A DNA stretch of 64,000 bases from CAITJF01 sp032654645 (GTDB lineage: Bacteria > Pseudomonadota > Gammaproteobacteria > Burkholderiales > Gallionellaceae): the NCBI GenBank assembly GCA_032654645.1, contig JAULAW010000011.1, positions 1-64,000 on the forward strand, read 5' to 3'. Shown in pieces: positions 1-7,605 of the stretch. The translations under genes were made by a program, and so were the position numbers. A model generated the notes under the pieces. That model worked only from the letters and a program-made list of their open reading frames with translations. It was not told the origin of the DNA and ran no database searches. Every line of letters begins with the position of its first letter. Position 1 is the stretch's first letter.

Positions 1-403
1 AGTTACACGATCGCGGTAAACGCTATAAAGACGAGGATGTGAAGACTCCGCTGGAATGCTTGGTGCTGTTGAGTGTGAAGGGTTTAGTCACGCTCAAAGA
101 GGGCATCACTCTGGACGCATTGCAGGCGCAGGCGAAGTCCGAAACAGACTTGGCAGCAGCACAGGAAATGCAGCGCGCCAAGAGTGATTTATTTGCAAGT
201 TTTCAAAAACAAAAACGCCGGGCATAACCGATCGGAAAACAACACCGGAAAAGCACCAATTCTTGAGACTAAAATCATTAGAAAATAAACTCAAAACCGA
301 CTGGCAAAAATCCATTAAACTTAACTTTTAAACCCGACCAACCCGCACAAACAAATCACCCAGATCGTCGCCGCTTCAGGCTCATACCTGAATTGGAAAA
401 TAC
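1..403 (+). mobile_element. Partial rve-type IS, right end only
   Basis: This is the 3' part and right end of an insertion sequence whose complete copy lies on the opposite strand at 31371-32892. From about base 18 onward it matches that copy, including the non-coding tail and the terminal motif TTGGAAAATAC that ends at 403. The first 17 bases do not match, so the copy is either cut by the window edge or joined to other DNA there. The element is cut at its left side and cannot be autonomous as seen. Confidence 0.85.
3..227 (+). pseudogene. Transposase C-terminal fragment (rve-type IS)
   Basis: An open frame runs from the window edge to the TAA at 225-227. From residue KRYKDEDVKTPLE onward it repeats the C-terminal tail of the 428-residue transposase encoded at 31547-32833. 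None of the catalytic core is present. The codons before position 18 do not match the intact copy, which suggests a junction or an assembly boundary rather than a clean window cut. Without its N-terminus and DDE residues this fragment cannot make an active enzyme. Confidence 0.8.
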
Positions 404-668
404 TGAAACGTTTCGTTATAATAAAGAAACGTTTCTATATTTACCTTGGCCTGATTTAACCGGTTTATTACGTCCCTTACCTTGCGAGTAGCAATGAAAA
501 TGAACCGAGCTATGTTAAAAAGGTTTTGATTTGAAGGTTGCTGCTCATCGTCCGCAGCACATTGCGGCTGATCGAGGGAACCCCGCAGGGGCGGCAAACT
601 GAGGGCGCCTTTTAGTTCCGGCATAACATGCTGCGCATGTGAGTCTACACTGCAACTTCGTTGTCTTT

Positions 669-704
669 GGTTACTTTATTTTGGTGAAGCAAAAGAAAGT
701 AACC
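669..704. repeat. Hairpin repeat
   Basis: The arms GGTTACTTT (669-677) and AAAGTAACC (696-704) are perfect reverse complements around an 18-base loop. A polypurine stretch lies in the right half. The structure suits a transcript-level hairpin or a small dispersed intergenic repeat. No T-tract follows it, so a terminator role is not supported. Confidence 0.5.
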
Positions 705-764
705 GGCTGCCGGGCTGCCCCCGGCGAAGTTGAATTAGATGGGTGCTACCCCCAACAACCTCGA

Positions 765-806
765 CTAACCTGCAACCCTCAACACCAACCCCTTCAAATA
801 CGCTCG
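765..806 (-). pseudogene. Remnant of a second rlmI 3' end
   Basis: Read on the reverse strand, this stretch encodes AYLKGLVLRVAG and a TAG stop (765-767). The real rlmI gene at 1637 ends AYLKGLVLRVGL and a stop. Twenty-one bases (780-800) are identical to 1652-1672, while the codons after them differ but keep a similar peptide. It therefore looks like the tail of a diverged rlmI homologue rather than a fresh duplication. The two tails bracket the toxin-antitoxin pair at 877-1618. Confidence 0.6.
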
Positions 807-814
807 CGGGATAT

Positions 815-842
815 TTGCTGCATTTCATTTTGGTGCTATAGT
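815..842 (+). promoter_or_regulatory. Putative promoter of the AbrB-type antitoxin
   Basis: TTGCTG (815-820) and TATAGT (837-842) are spaced by 16 bases, 35 bases upstream of the antitoxin ATG. This fits a sigma-70 promoter. It is a sequence reading only. Confidence 0.45.
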
Positions 843-876
843 GCAATCGTGCGTTATTAAAGAAAAGAGGTTTGTT

Positions 877-1152
877 ATGGCAACTATTTCCACGCCAACC
901 AGCGTCAAGGTCGTTGGTGCGAATGGTCAGATTTCGCTTGGCAAGCAGTTTGCTGGTCGTCAGGTGTTGGTTGAAGAACGGGAGCCGGGTGTTTGGCTTG
1001 TGCGTTCAGCAACGGTGGTGCCTGACAATGAAAGCTGGCTGCAACAACCCAAGGCGGCTGAAGCTTTGCAGAAAGCTTTGTCATGGGCGCAAAATAATGA
1101 ACCCAGCGATTCGTCAGTAAATGCTGTGCTTAAAAAGCTGGCGAAAGACTAA
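877..1152 (+). CDS. AbrB/SpoVT-fold antitoxin
   Basis: This 91-residue protein looks like an AbrB-type antitoxin. The N-terminal part (about 5-45) has the swapped-hairpin pattern VKVVGANGQISLGKQFAGRQ followed by VLVEEREPGVWLV. The acidic and amphipathic C-terminus (about 55-91) would bind a partner. I chose the ATG at 877 because AAAGAGG lies just upstream. An upstream in-frame start would add residues outside the domain. A toxin-like gene follows after about 118 bases, so the two probably form a type II toxin-antitoxin pair in which this protein binds DNA and represses the locus. The toxin also has its own promoter-like sequence, which is unusual for a tight operon. Confidence 0.65.
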   Translation: MATISTPTSVKVVGANGQISLGKQFAGRQVLVEEREPGVWLVRSATVVPDNESWLQQPKAAEALQKALSWAQNNEPSDSSVNAVLKKLAKD

Positions 1153-1212
1153 AGGGAACCCTAAAGCAGGTGGCAAGGAGCGTTGTATGTCCTAGCGCAT
1201 GTTAGTGTGTAC

Positions 1213-1241
1213 TTGCTTTTCTACAAATGCTGTAGTATAGT
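1213..1241 (+). promoter_or_regulatory. Putative second promoter ahead of the toxin gene
   Basis: TTGCTT (1213-1218) and TATAGT (1236-1241) are separated by 17 bases, in the gap between antitoxin and toxin. The -10 hexamer is the same as in the antitoxin promoter. Transcription of the toxin independent of the antitoxin would be odd for this gene order. Confidence 0.45.
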
Positions 1242-1270
1242 CTGTCTATAAAGCTCTTCAGGTGAAAAGC

Positions 1271-1618
1271 ATGGCGAAAAAGGTTGAAATCGGGGAAGGC
1301 AAAACAAATGATGGGTTGGTCAGACTCGACTTAAACAATCCGGTCTTTCAGGATAATTTGTTTGCGCTGGAAAAGCAGGAGCGTAACGCCGTGTTGGATA
1401 CATTCAGCAAGCTACGCAAGCTGACTTGGAATCAGGTATACCGTGACCAAGGGTTGAAGTGGGAAAAAGTGGTTAGCATTAAGCCGCCGGAAGGAATAGA
1501 AGTTATCTACTCCTTGAGAATTACCCGATCAAGGAGGGCAACGGCTTTTCGCCAGCAGGATTTCTTGAGATTCCTAACCATTTCACCTGACCACGACAGC
1601 ACCTATGGCAAGAAGTAG
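1271..1618 (+). CDS. RelE/ParE-like toxin, probable
   Basis: This is a small basic protein of 115 residues. The central LRKLTWNQVYRDQGLKWEKV and the later IYSLRITRSRRATAFRQQDF then FLRFLTISPDHDSTYG match the pattern of RelE-superfamily toxins, where a basic strand is followed by a conserved aromatic or His-rich end. I chose ATG 1271 because AGGTGA lies eight bases ahead. A GTG at 1262 is an alternative. It follows an AbrB-type antitoxin, which supports a ribonuclease or gyrase-type toxin role. The exact target cannot be read from the sequence. Confidence 0.55.
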   Translation: MAKKVEIGEGKTNDGLVRLDLNNPVFQDNLFALEKQERNAVLDTFSKLRKLTWNQVYRDQGLKWEKVVSIKPPEGIEVIYSLRITRSRRATAFRQQDFLRFLTISPDHDSTYGKK

Positions 1619-1636
1619 GTCATTCGCGTAGGTCAA

Positions 1637-2944
1637 TCACAATCCTACACGCAACACCAACCCCTTCAAATAAGCCCCCTCCGGAAAACTGAGCAGCACC
1701 GGATGATCCGCCGCTGCGTGCAGCTTATGCACAATCTGCGCATCCACACCGGCATCGAGCGCCGCGCCCGCGATGATTTTCTGGAACAGGTCTTCACTGA
1801 TGCCGCCAGAGCAGGAGTAGGTGAACAGCAGGCCGCCGGGGCGCAGCAGCTTGAAGCCGAGCAGGTTGATGTCCTTGTAGCCGCGTGCGGCTTTTTCGGC
1901 GAAGGCGGCGGTGGGGGCGAACTTGGGTGGGTCGAGGACGATGAGGTCGAATTTGCGGTTCTGGTCGCGCAGTTTGCGCAGCGCGGCGAATACGTCGGCG
2001 CATTGCCACTCCATTTGCGCTGCATCCAATCCGTTCAGTTCCACATTGCGCTGCGCGAGTTGCAGCGCTTCTTCCGATGCGTCTATCGAAAGCACGGATT
2101 TCGCACCACCACGCAAGGCGTACAGCGAGAAGCCGCCAGTGTAACAAAAACAATTCAGCACATCTTTATCGCGCGCCAGTGTTTCAGTCAACGCGCGGTT
2201 GTCGCGCTGGTCGAGATAGAAGCCGGTCTTTTGCCCGTGCGCTACATCTACGGCAAATTTCAGTCCGTGTTCGGTGACGAAGATTTCATTCGGCAATGTT
2301 CCGCGCAGCACGCCATTGCGCAGCTCCAGCCCTTCCAGTGCGCGCGAATCGGAATCTGAGCGCTCGTAAATGCATGTGGGATTGCATAGCTGTTGCAGGA
2401 TGTCGGCGCAGGTATCGCGCCAGCGTTCCGCTCCTGCACTGCCGATCTGCATCACCAGCACGTCGCCGTATCGATCGACGACCAACCCCGGCAGGCCATC
2501 CGATTCGGCGTGGATCAAACGCATTCCGCTGCTTTCGTCAGCCAGTTTCAAATCGCGGCGCGCCGCTAATGCACTCGCAATACGGCTGCGGAAAAATTCT
2601 GCGTTGATGATTTCCTCTTCGCGCCACGACCAGACACGCGCGGTGATTTGCGAGCCGGGGTTGTACGCTGCCCAGGCGAGGAATTCGCCTTGCACACTGT
2701 GCACGGGCAGCGTGTCGCCGCTTACGGGTGCACCGTCCACGCGCTCAACCGCGCCGGAGAAAATCCACGGGTGGCGGCGCAGCAGGGATTTTTCGCGGCC
2801 CGCTTTAAGGATGATGGCGGCTAACCCTCTCCCCAGCCCCTCTCCCGCAAGCGGGCGAGGGGACGATGGCCCTCTCCCCATTCGGGGGAGAGTTGAAGTG
2901 AGGGAGCGCCCGTGAGAGGACCGCCTGGATTTCGGTTGAGTCAT
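1637..2944 (-). CDS. rlmI: 23S rRNA m5C1962 methyltransferase RlmI-like
   Basis: This is a SAM-dependent rRNA methyltransferase of the RlmI family. It has a PUA-like N-terminal region beginning ILKAGREKSLLRRHPWIFSG, a central RSD/LPNEIFVTEHGLKF segment, a Rossmann fold starting VLNCFCYTGGFSLYAL, and the motif LIVLDPPKFAP (motif IV) with TYSCSGG near the end. The only plausible start is ATG 2944, which overlaps the xerC stop as ATGA, so the two are translationally coupled. Residues about 10-40 are low-complexity (SSPRPLAGEGLGRG) and are encoded by an inserted palindromic repeat. The family normally starts close to ILKAGREKS, so this N-terminal extension is unusual. Confidence 0.9.
   Translation of the reverse strand: MTQPKSRRSSHGRSLTSTLPRMGRGPSSPRPLAGEGLGRGLAAIILKAGREKSLLRRHPWIFSGAVERVDGAPVSGDTLPVHSVQGEFLAWAAYNPGSQITARVWSWREEEIINAEFFRSRIASALAARRDLKLADESSGMRLIHAESDGLPGLVVDRYGDVLVMQIGSAGAERWRDTCADILQQLCNPTCIYERSDSDSRALEGLELRNGVLRGTLPNEIFVTEHGLKFAVDVAHGQKTGFYLDQRDNRALTETLARDKDVLNCFCYTGGFSLYALRGGAKSVLSIDASEEALQLAQRNVELNGLDAAQMEWQCADVFAALRKLRDQNRKFDLIVLDPPKFAPTAAFAEKAARGYKDINLLGFKLLRPGGLLFTYSCSGGISEDLFQKIIAGAALDAGVDAQIVHKLHAAADHPVLLSFPEGAYLKGLVLRVGL
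2825..2904. repeat. GC-rich palindromic repeat inside rlmI
   Basis: Two imperfect palindromes of the CCCTCTCCCC type stand side by side (CCCGCAAGCGGG and CTCTCCCCATTCGGGGGAGAG). The same layout recurs at 56968-57043 and 60803-60888. Here it keeps the rlmI frame open and forms the N-terminal extension of the protein. Confidence 0.75.
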
Positions 2945-3846
2945 GTTTTTTTCTTGGCGCGCGGATGTGCCGCGTCGTAAATTTTGCTGAGGTACTGGAA
3001 ATCGAGATGGGTATAAACCTGTGTGGTGGAGATGCTGGCGTGGCCGAGCATTTCCTGCACTGCGCGCAAGTCGCCGCTGGATTGCAGCACGTGGGTGGCG
3101 AACGAGTGGCGCAGCAGATGCGGATGCACGTTGCTGGTGATGCCTTGTTTGATGCCCCACTCCTTTATGCGCAACTGCACTGCACGCGGACTGATGCGCG
3201 GGCCGCGCTGCCCGACGAACAGTGCAAGCTCATCCGCTTTGGCAAGCTGGCCGCGAACTGCCAGCCAGGCTTGCAGCGCGGCGATGGCGTGGCTGCCCAT
3301 CGGCACGATGCGTGTCTTGCTGCCCTTGCCGGTGACGCGCACGGCGGCATCGTTAAAGTCCAGTGCAGCCGCATCGAGGTTTACCAGTTCCGCCAGCCGC
3401 AAGCCGGAGGAATAAAACAGTTCGAACATCGCCTTGTCGCGCACTGCCAGCAAGCCATCAGCGGTGGGCAGTTCCACCATGCGCACCGCTTCGTCTGGCG
3501 ACAGCGCGTGCGGCAGGTTGCGCGCCGATTTGGGCGCGCGCAGCCCGGCGCAGGGATTGCCCTTGCATTGGTGGTCGCGCATCAGGTAGGTATAAAAACT
3601 GCGCCATGCCGACAACATGCGCGCCAGGCTCTTGCCGCCCAGTCCTTGCCCATGCAGTTGCGCGACGAAACGGCGGATGTGGTGGCTTTTCAGTTCGCCC
3701 AGCGGGGCTGACGCGGCGAGATCAAATAGGCGGCGGATATCGCGCGCATAATTCTCGGCAGTGAGCGGTGAGTATCGCCGCTCGTTGCGCAGGTGCGCAA
3801 GGAAACCGTGCAGGGTGTCTTGATTGGGCTGCGCGGTGCCTGTCAT
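2941..3846 (-). CDS. xerC: Tyrosine recombinase XerC
   Basis: XerC acts with XerD at dif to resolve chromosome dimers. The 301-residue protein has an N-terminal SAM-like core-binding domain (about 8-95) and a C-terminal catalytic domain. The catalytic set is complete: R150 in SSGLRLAEL, K174 in GKGSKTR, H243 and R246 in HLLRHSFATH, H269 in LGHAS, and the nucleophile Y278 in TTQVYTH. It follows a DUF484 gene after a two-base gap and runs into rlmI through an ATGA overlap. The dapF-DUF484-xerC order is the familiar one in proteobacteria and supports the XerC assignment over other phage-type integrases. Confidence 0.95.
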   Translation of the reverse strand: MTGTAQPNQDTLHGFLAHLRNERRYSPLTAENYARDIRRLFDLAASAPLGELKSHHIRRFVAQLHGQGLGGKSLARMLSAWRSFYTYLMRDHQCKGNPCAGLRAPKSARNLPHALSPDEAVRMVELPTADGLLAVRDKAMFELFYSSGLRLAELVNLDAAALDFNDAAVRVTGKGSKTRIVPMGSHAIAALQAWLAVRGQLAKADELALFVGQRGPRISPRAVQLRIKEWGIKQGITSNVHPHLLRHSFATHVLQSSGDLRAVQEMLGHASISTTQVYTHLDFQYLSKIYDAAHPRAKKKT

Positions 3847-3848
3847 AT

Positions 3849-4526
3849 TTAAAGCAAGGGCTGTAACGCGCTGCTTACGGTTTCCGCGAGGCGTTGCAGG
3901 AACAGCGTGCCCATCTCGGGATAAAAGCGCTGTGCTTCTTCGCTGGCGAGCACTAACAAACCAGCAGATTGCTCGCCATTGCGCAGCCCCCGCAAGGGGG
4001 ACGCCGCAGGGTGCCCAACGGCTTCGCTGTTACCCCCGCGCAGTGGCAGGTAGGCGAATGAGCGCAGGTGCGGAGCCGCTTCGCCGAACCAGTGCAGAGT
4101 ATCGTGAACCGCGTGGTGGGTGCACACCGGTTGTATTTGCTGGTCGGCAAATGCCAGCACTTCGGCGCTGGGCGGCAATCCTTTCCAGACATGCAGCGCC
4201 ACATGCGGCACAGCAAAAATTTCGCGCAAATTTCGCGTGACGGCATCCTGTAAGCTCATCAGGTCACGCGCGCCGAACAGCGCAAGGGTGAACTGGTGCA
4301 CCTTGCGCTGCAACGCCGCGTTCTCCTTGGCGAATTCCAGCAGTTCGTGCAATTTTTTCTCCAGCTCCTTGTTCTTCTCGCGCATGGATAGCATTTGCCG
4401 CTCCGAAAGCGAAATGGTGCGCCCGCCATAGGGGTGCGGCATGGTGATACTCAATAGCATATCGGCGTGCGCTTCGAAGAACTGCGGGTTGTTCTGCAAA
4501 TACTGTGCAACGTCCTCATCTCTCAT
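3849..4526 (-). CDS. DUF484 family protein (GAF-like)
   Basis: This 225-residue member of the DUF484 family has the standard N-terminal RDEDVAQYLQNNPQFFEAH, a coiled-coil segment (about 45-85) and a GAF-like C-terminal fold ending GLLVLASEEAQRFYPEMGT. I chose ATG 4526 because the family begins there and the codons upstream lie inside dapF. It sits between dapF and xerC as usual. The family's biochemical function is unknown. Residues about 165-190 (NSEAVGHPAASPLRGLRNGEQ) are encoded by a palindrome-rich stretch that breaks the GAF-like region and may be an inserted repeat. Confidence 0.85.
   Translation of the reverse strand: MRDEDVAQYLQNNPQFFEAHADMLLSITMPHPYGGRTISLSERQMLSMREKNKELEKKLHELLEFAKENAALQRKVHQFTLALFGARDLMSLQDAVTRNLREIFAVPHVALHVWKGLPPSAEVLAFADQQIQPVCTHHAVHDTLHWFGEAAPHLRSFAYLPLRGGNSEAVGHPAASPLRGLRNGEQSAGLLVLASEEAQRFYPEMGTLFLQRLAETVSSALQPLL
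3980..4043. repeat. Palindrome-rich insert inside the DUF484 gene
   Basis: GCCCCCGCAAGGGGG is a near-perfect hairpin, and a GGTGCCC/GGTAACAGC-like segment follows. The whole stretch is bracketed by GCGCAG at both sides (3980-3986 and 4038-4043). It is multiple-of-three compatible and adds about 20 residues in a loop before the last strands of the protein. I infer an in-frame repeat insertion. Confidence 0.45.
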
Positions 4527-4549
4527 TTCGGGGTTCTCATGTTGTCGGT

Positions 4550-5380
4550 TTATAAGATTACTTCGCCTTCGAATACGGTAACAGCCGGCCCCGTCATCAA
4601 TACCGGCGCACCCTCTCCGCCCCATGAAATGTCGAGTACCCCGCCTTTGGTTACGACACGCACCTGTTCGTCCAGCAGGCCGCACAGAATGCCTGCAACT
4701 ACTGCGGCGCATGCGCCGGTGCCGCAGGACAGGGTTTCTCCGGCGCCACGTTCGTACACGCGCAATTTGATGTGGCCGCGATCCACAATCTGCATGAAGC
4801 CCGCATTCGCGCGTTGCGGGAAGCGCGGGTGATGTTCGATCAGCGCGCCCTGTGTGGTGACTGGCGCATGTTCCACATCAGCCACCACTTGCACCGCATG
4901 CGGGTTGCCCATGGACAGCGCGGTGATCTGCACAATTTCGCCAGCCACTTCCAACGGCTGGATGACGGCATCACTGTCAGTGTTGAACGGAATGCGTGTG
5001 GCCTCGAAAATCGGCGCGCCCATGTTTACCTTGACACGGCCATCTTCCTCCAGATGCAAGGTGATCAGCCCGGACTGGGTTTCCACCACTATCTTGCGCT
5101 TTTGCGTCAGCCCCTGGTCATGCACAAAGCGCACAAAGCAGCGTGCGCCATTGCCGCATTGCCCCACCTCGCCGCCATCGGCGTTGAATATGCGGTAACG
5201 GAAATCCGCGTCGGGATGTTGTGTGTTTTCCACCAGCAGAACCTGGTCGCAGCCGACGCCGAAATGCCGGTCGGCCAGCAGGCGCAGTTGTTCCGGCGTG
5301 AGCTGGATGCGTTGGCGCACACCATCGAGCATTACAAAGTCGTTGCCTGCACCGTGCATCTTGGTAAATTTCAAGAGCAT
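4550..5380 (-). CDS. dapF: Diaminopimelate epimerase
   Basis: DapF interconverts LL- and meso-diaminopimelate for lysine and peptidoglycan synthesis. The protein is 276 residues. It carries both catalytic cysteine motifs, GQCGNGARCF in the N-terminal half and LSCGTGACAA in the C-terminal half, and begins MLLKFTKMHGAGNDFVMLDG, the family's usual start. AAGGAA precedes ATG 5380. The start lies inside the last codons of tag (10-base overlap), so translation is likely coupled. DUF484 and xerC follow on the same strand. Confidence 0.96.
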   Translation of the reverse strand: MLLKFTKMHGAGNDFVMLDGVRQRIQLTPEQLRLLADRHFGVGCDQVLLVENTQHPDADFRYRIFNADGGEVGQCGNGARCFVRFVHDQGLTQKRKIVVETQSGLITLHLEEDGRVKVNMGAPIFEATRIPFNTDSDAVIQPLEVAGEIVQITALSMGNPHAVQVVADVEHAPVTTQGALIEHHPRFPQRANAGFMQIVDRGHIKLRVYERGAGETLSCGTGACAAVVAGILCGLLDEQVRVVTKGGVLDISWGGEGAPVLMTGPAVTVFEGEVIL

Positions 5381-5943
5381 TGCAATTCCTTGTGTCTGAA
5401 GCAATCTACGGTGTGGTCATTCACCATCCCGGTCGCCTGCATATGTGCGTAGCAAATGGTCGAGCCGACAAACTTGAAACCACGCAGCTTCAGTTCCTTG
5501 CTCATCGCATCCGACTCGGGCGTGCTCGCAGGTATTTCGGCGAGGCTGCGCCAGTGGTTCTGCCTGGGTATGCCTTCCACGAAGCGCCAGATAAATGCAT
5601 TGAAGCTGCCAAATTCATCCTGCACGTCCAGAAATTTTTGCGCATTGGTCACGGCAGCCTGCACCTTTAAACGGTTGCGCACGATGCCGGGATTTTGCAG
5701 CAGCGATTCTATTTTACTCGTGTCATAACGGGCAATGCGTTCGGGATTAAAATTATCGAAGGCGGCGCGATAGTTTTCCCGTTTGCGCAGGATGGTGATC
5801 CAGCTTAAGCCTGCCTGCGCGCCTTCAAGGATCAGAAACTCGAACAGCGCGCGATCATTGTGCAGCGGCACCCCCCATTCCTCGTCGTGGTAGGCACAGT
5901 ACAAGGGGTCATCGCCCGGCCAGGCACAGCGCTGCTTGCTCAT
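5371..5943 (-). CDS. tag: 3-methyladenine DNA glycosylase I
   Basis: Tag removes 3-methyladenine from alkylated DNA by base excision. The 190-residue protein shows the HhH-family layout, with GAQAGLSWITILRKRENYRAAF in the core. It keeps the zinc ligands typical of Tag: a Cys in SKQRCAW, a His in YHDEEWG, and the His and Cys in NDHTVDCFRH near the C-terminus. GGGGAGG precedes ATG 5943. The start overlaps the stop of the CoA-binding protein gene as ATGA and its own stop overlaps dapF. A second DNA alkylation repair gene (ogt-type) lies at 57110. Confidence 0.95.
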   Translation of the reverse strand: MSKQRCAWPGDDPLYCAYHDEEWGVPLHNDRALFEFLILEGAQAGLSWITILRKRENYRAAFDNFNPERIARYDTSKIESLLQNPGIVRNRLKVQAAVTNAQKFLDVQDEFGSFNAFIWRFVEGIPRQNHWRSLAEIPASTPESDAMSKELKLRGFKFVGSTICYAHMQATGMVNDHTVDCFRHKELQCS

Positions 5944-6365
5944 TTCGCCTCCCCGCATAATTGCGAGTAGTCGCGCCACATGCAGCGGTTCATCACCACC
6001 GAAATACCTGCCACCTGCGCACGTTGCGCCGCCTCTTCATGAATCACGCCCTCCTGTAGCCACAGGCGCGGAACGCCAAGCGTAATGCAGCTTTCCACGA
6101 TGGCGGGCACATACTCAGAGGCGCGGAACACATCCACCATGTCCACCTTGAACGGCAGGCTTTCCAAATCCGGATATGACTGCTCTCCCAGTACTTCCCG
6201 CACCAACGGGTGCACCGGCACGATGCGGAAGCCGTAGCCTTGCATGGCGCGCGCTACGTGGAAGCTGGGGCGTGCCGGATTGGGCGACAGTCCCACCACC
6301 GCGATGGTGCGGATGCTGCGTAACATTTGGCAAATCTGATCCGGGCCGGGATTAACAAAAACCAT
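5940..6365 (-). CDS. CoA-binding domain protein (YccU-like)
   Basis: This 141-residue single-domain protein has a Rossmann-like CoA-binding fold. IRTIAVVGLSPNPARPSFHVA forms the glycine-rich nucleotide loop. DMVDVFRASEYVPAIVESC and PRLWLQEGVIHEEAAQRA match the rest of the family. Such proteins resemble the CoA-ligase nucleotide domain without the catalytic parts, and their physiological role is not established. I chose ATG 6365 because the codons before it have no family match. It couples to tag by ATGA. Confidence 0.85.
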   Translation of the reverse strand: MVFVNPGPDQICQMLRSIRTIAVVGLSPNPARPSFHVARAMQGYGFRIVPVHPLVREVLGEQSYPDLESLPFKVDMVDVFRASEYVPAIVESCITLGVPRLWLQEGVIHEEAAQRAQVAGISVVMNRCMWRDYSQLCGEAK

Positions 6366-6411
6366 GGCGCACACGATAGCACTTTTGCGAGGTGTGCGAC
6401 GTACACCGCTA

Positions 6412-7605
6412 TCAGAGCGCCTGCGTATCCGCTTCCGGGTAAAGTTCGGGCAGTAGGAAATTAAGGGCATCTAGCGGAAACGCGAGCCGCACCGGTGCAG
6501 TATGCCCATCACTTGCGACCAGACCCGTTTCGACAAGCCTGGACAATAGTGAACGCGCGGTGCGTTCTCCCAGACCAGTCATTTGCTGGAATTCACCGCG
6601 CGGCGTTGGCCCTGCCAGGAACATATGGTACAGGGGTACGATGGCTTCTTCGCGGATGCCCTTGTCAAATTTCGAGCGAAATGAGATCAAGGCAGAAATG
6701 CGCACCTTCATCTCGTCCAGGTTCAGCATTTTGGACATGAAGCTCACCTGATCCTCGGCGATGGAAATGAACCATTCGCACCAGTCCCACAGCAGCTTTT
6801 CACTTAGGTTGCCGCGCCCATCCAGATCGCCCTGACGGTGGCTATCTGCGGCATCGAGCTTGGCGTAATACATGTCGCGGTTGCGTGCAAGTCCACGGTT
6901 CATCGACCACAGGCCGGCACTGAGGGGCCAAAGGGCGCAGTGTGTCTGCAGCCGCACGGCGCGACCGTTGCCGTCGAGGAACGGATGTACCCATGCCGCT
7001 CGGTGATGTGCGGCAGCAATTCTTGGAAGAATGTCGTCCAGGGTTGCGTCTTGTGAATACACCTCATCCATCCGGGCAAGGAACGCTGGCAGGGAAGACC
7101 ACAGAGGCGGTTCATGGCGACCGATGGCCACCTGCTCTATTCGCAGCACTCCCGGCTCGACGATACGGCCATCGGGCGTGGTTCGGTCTTCAATGGAAAG
7201 GCGGCCATAGAGCGCGGCATGCGCCTGCTGAAGAAAAGCAGCAGTCAAAGCTGAGCCGCCTTCAGCCATTCTTTGTTCGAGTTCCCGCTCGGCTTCGATG
7301 TGTGCCACCGCCAAGCGCTGCAGCTTAGCCACGTCGGGTTTCTCGGAAAAGTCCCGGCGCAATGCCCTTTCGATATTCATCGGATGCGTGCTTTGGCCCT
7401 CTATCCGATTTGAGTAATAGGAATTCATTGCCCGTACCAACTCGCGCAGATTTGCAATAGTTGCTGAGTGTGCGCTGCCAGTCAGGTGGAGGGATTTCAC
7501 CACGATCGCGCGCGTGCGCTGGCGCAACTCATCCAGCCGATTCTGCGGCAAGAGAGGCTCGAACTGGCGCGGTTGCGTGTAGTGAGTGATTTTTTCAGTG
7601 GGCAT
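6412..7605 (-). CDS. Fic-family AMP transferase with N-terminal inhibitory helix
   Basis: This Fic-domain protein of 397 residues carries the complete active-site motif HPFLDGNGRAVR at 207-218, so nucleotidyl (usually AMP) transfer to a target side chain is expected. The N-terminal motif SNRIEG (65-70) fits the S/T-xxx-E-G/N inhibitory signature, in which E69 would block ATP binding. The start of the Fic core (about 120-220) is followed by a helical region and a C-terminal winged-helix segment (GEFQQMTGLGERTARSLLSRLVETGLV, about 335-375) that could bind DNA. It is transcribed toward the CoA-binding gene, with a 46-base gap. Its upstream region carries an AT-rich dyad. The target protein is unknown. 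Confidence 0.9.
   Translation of the reverse strand: MPTEKITHYTQPRQFEPLLPQNRLDELRQRTRAIVVKSLHLTGSAHSATIANLRELVRAMNSYYSNRIEGQSTHPMNIERALRRDFSEKPDVAKLQRLAVAHIEAERELEQRMAEGGSALTAAFLQQAHAALYGRLSIEDRTTPDGRIVEPGVLRIEQVAIGRHEPPLWSSLPAFLARMDEVYSQDATLDDILPRIAAAHHRAAWVHPFLDGNGRAVRLQTHCALWPLSAGLWSMNRGLARNRDMYYAKLDAADSHRQGDLDGRGNLSEKLLWDWCEWFISIAEDQVSFMSKMLNLDEMKVRISALISFRSKFDKGIREEAIVPLYHMFLAGPTPRGEFQQMTGLGERTARSLLSRLVETGLVASDGHTAPVRLAFPLDALNFLLPELYPEADTQAL

Larger units (their letters stand above)
404..876. other. Intergenic region with palindromes
   Basis: No convincing gene lies here. It contains a doubled GAAACGTTTC motif at about 405-435, a GC-rich palindromic stretch around 565-605, a hairpin at 669-704 and, near its right side, a fragment resembling the 3' end of rlmI. 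Several short open frames cross it, but none has a recognisable domain or ribosome binding site. It resembles repeat-rich intergenic DNA. Confidence 0.5.
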
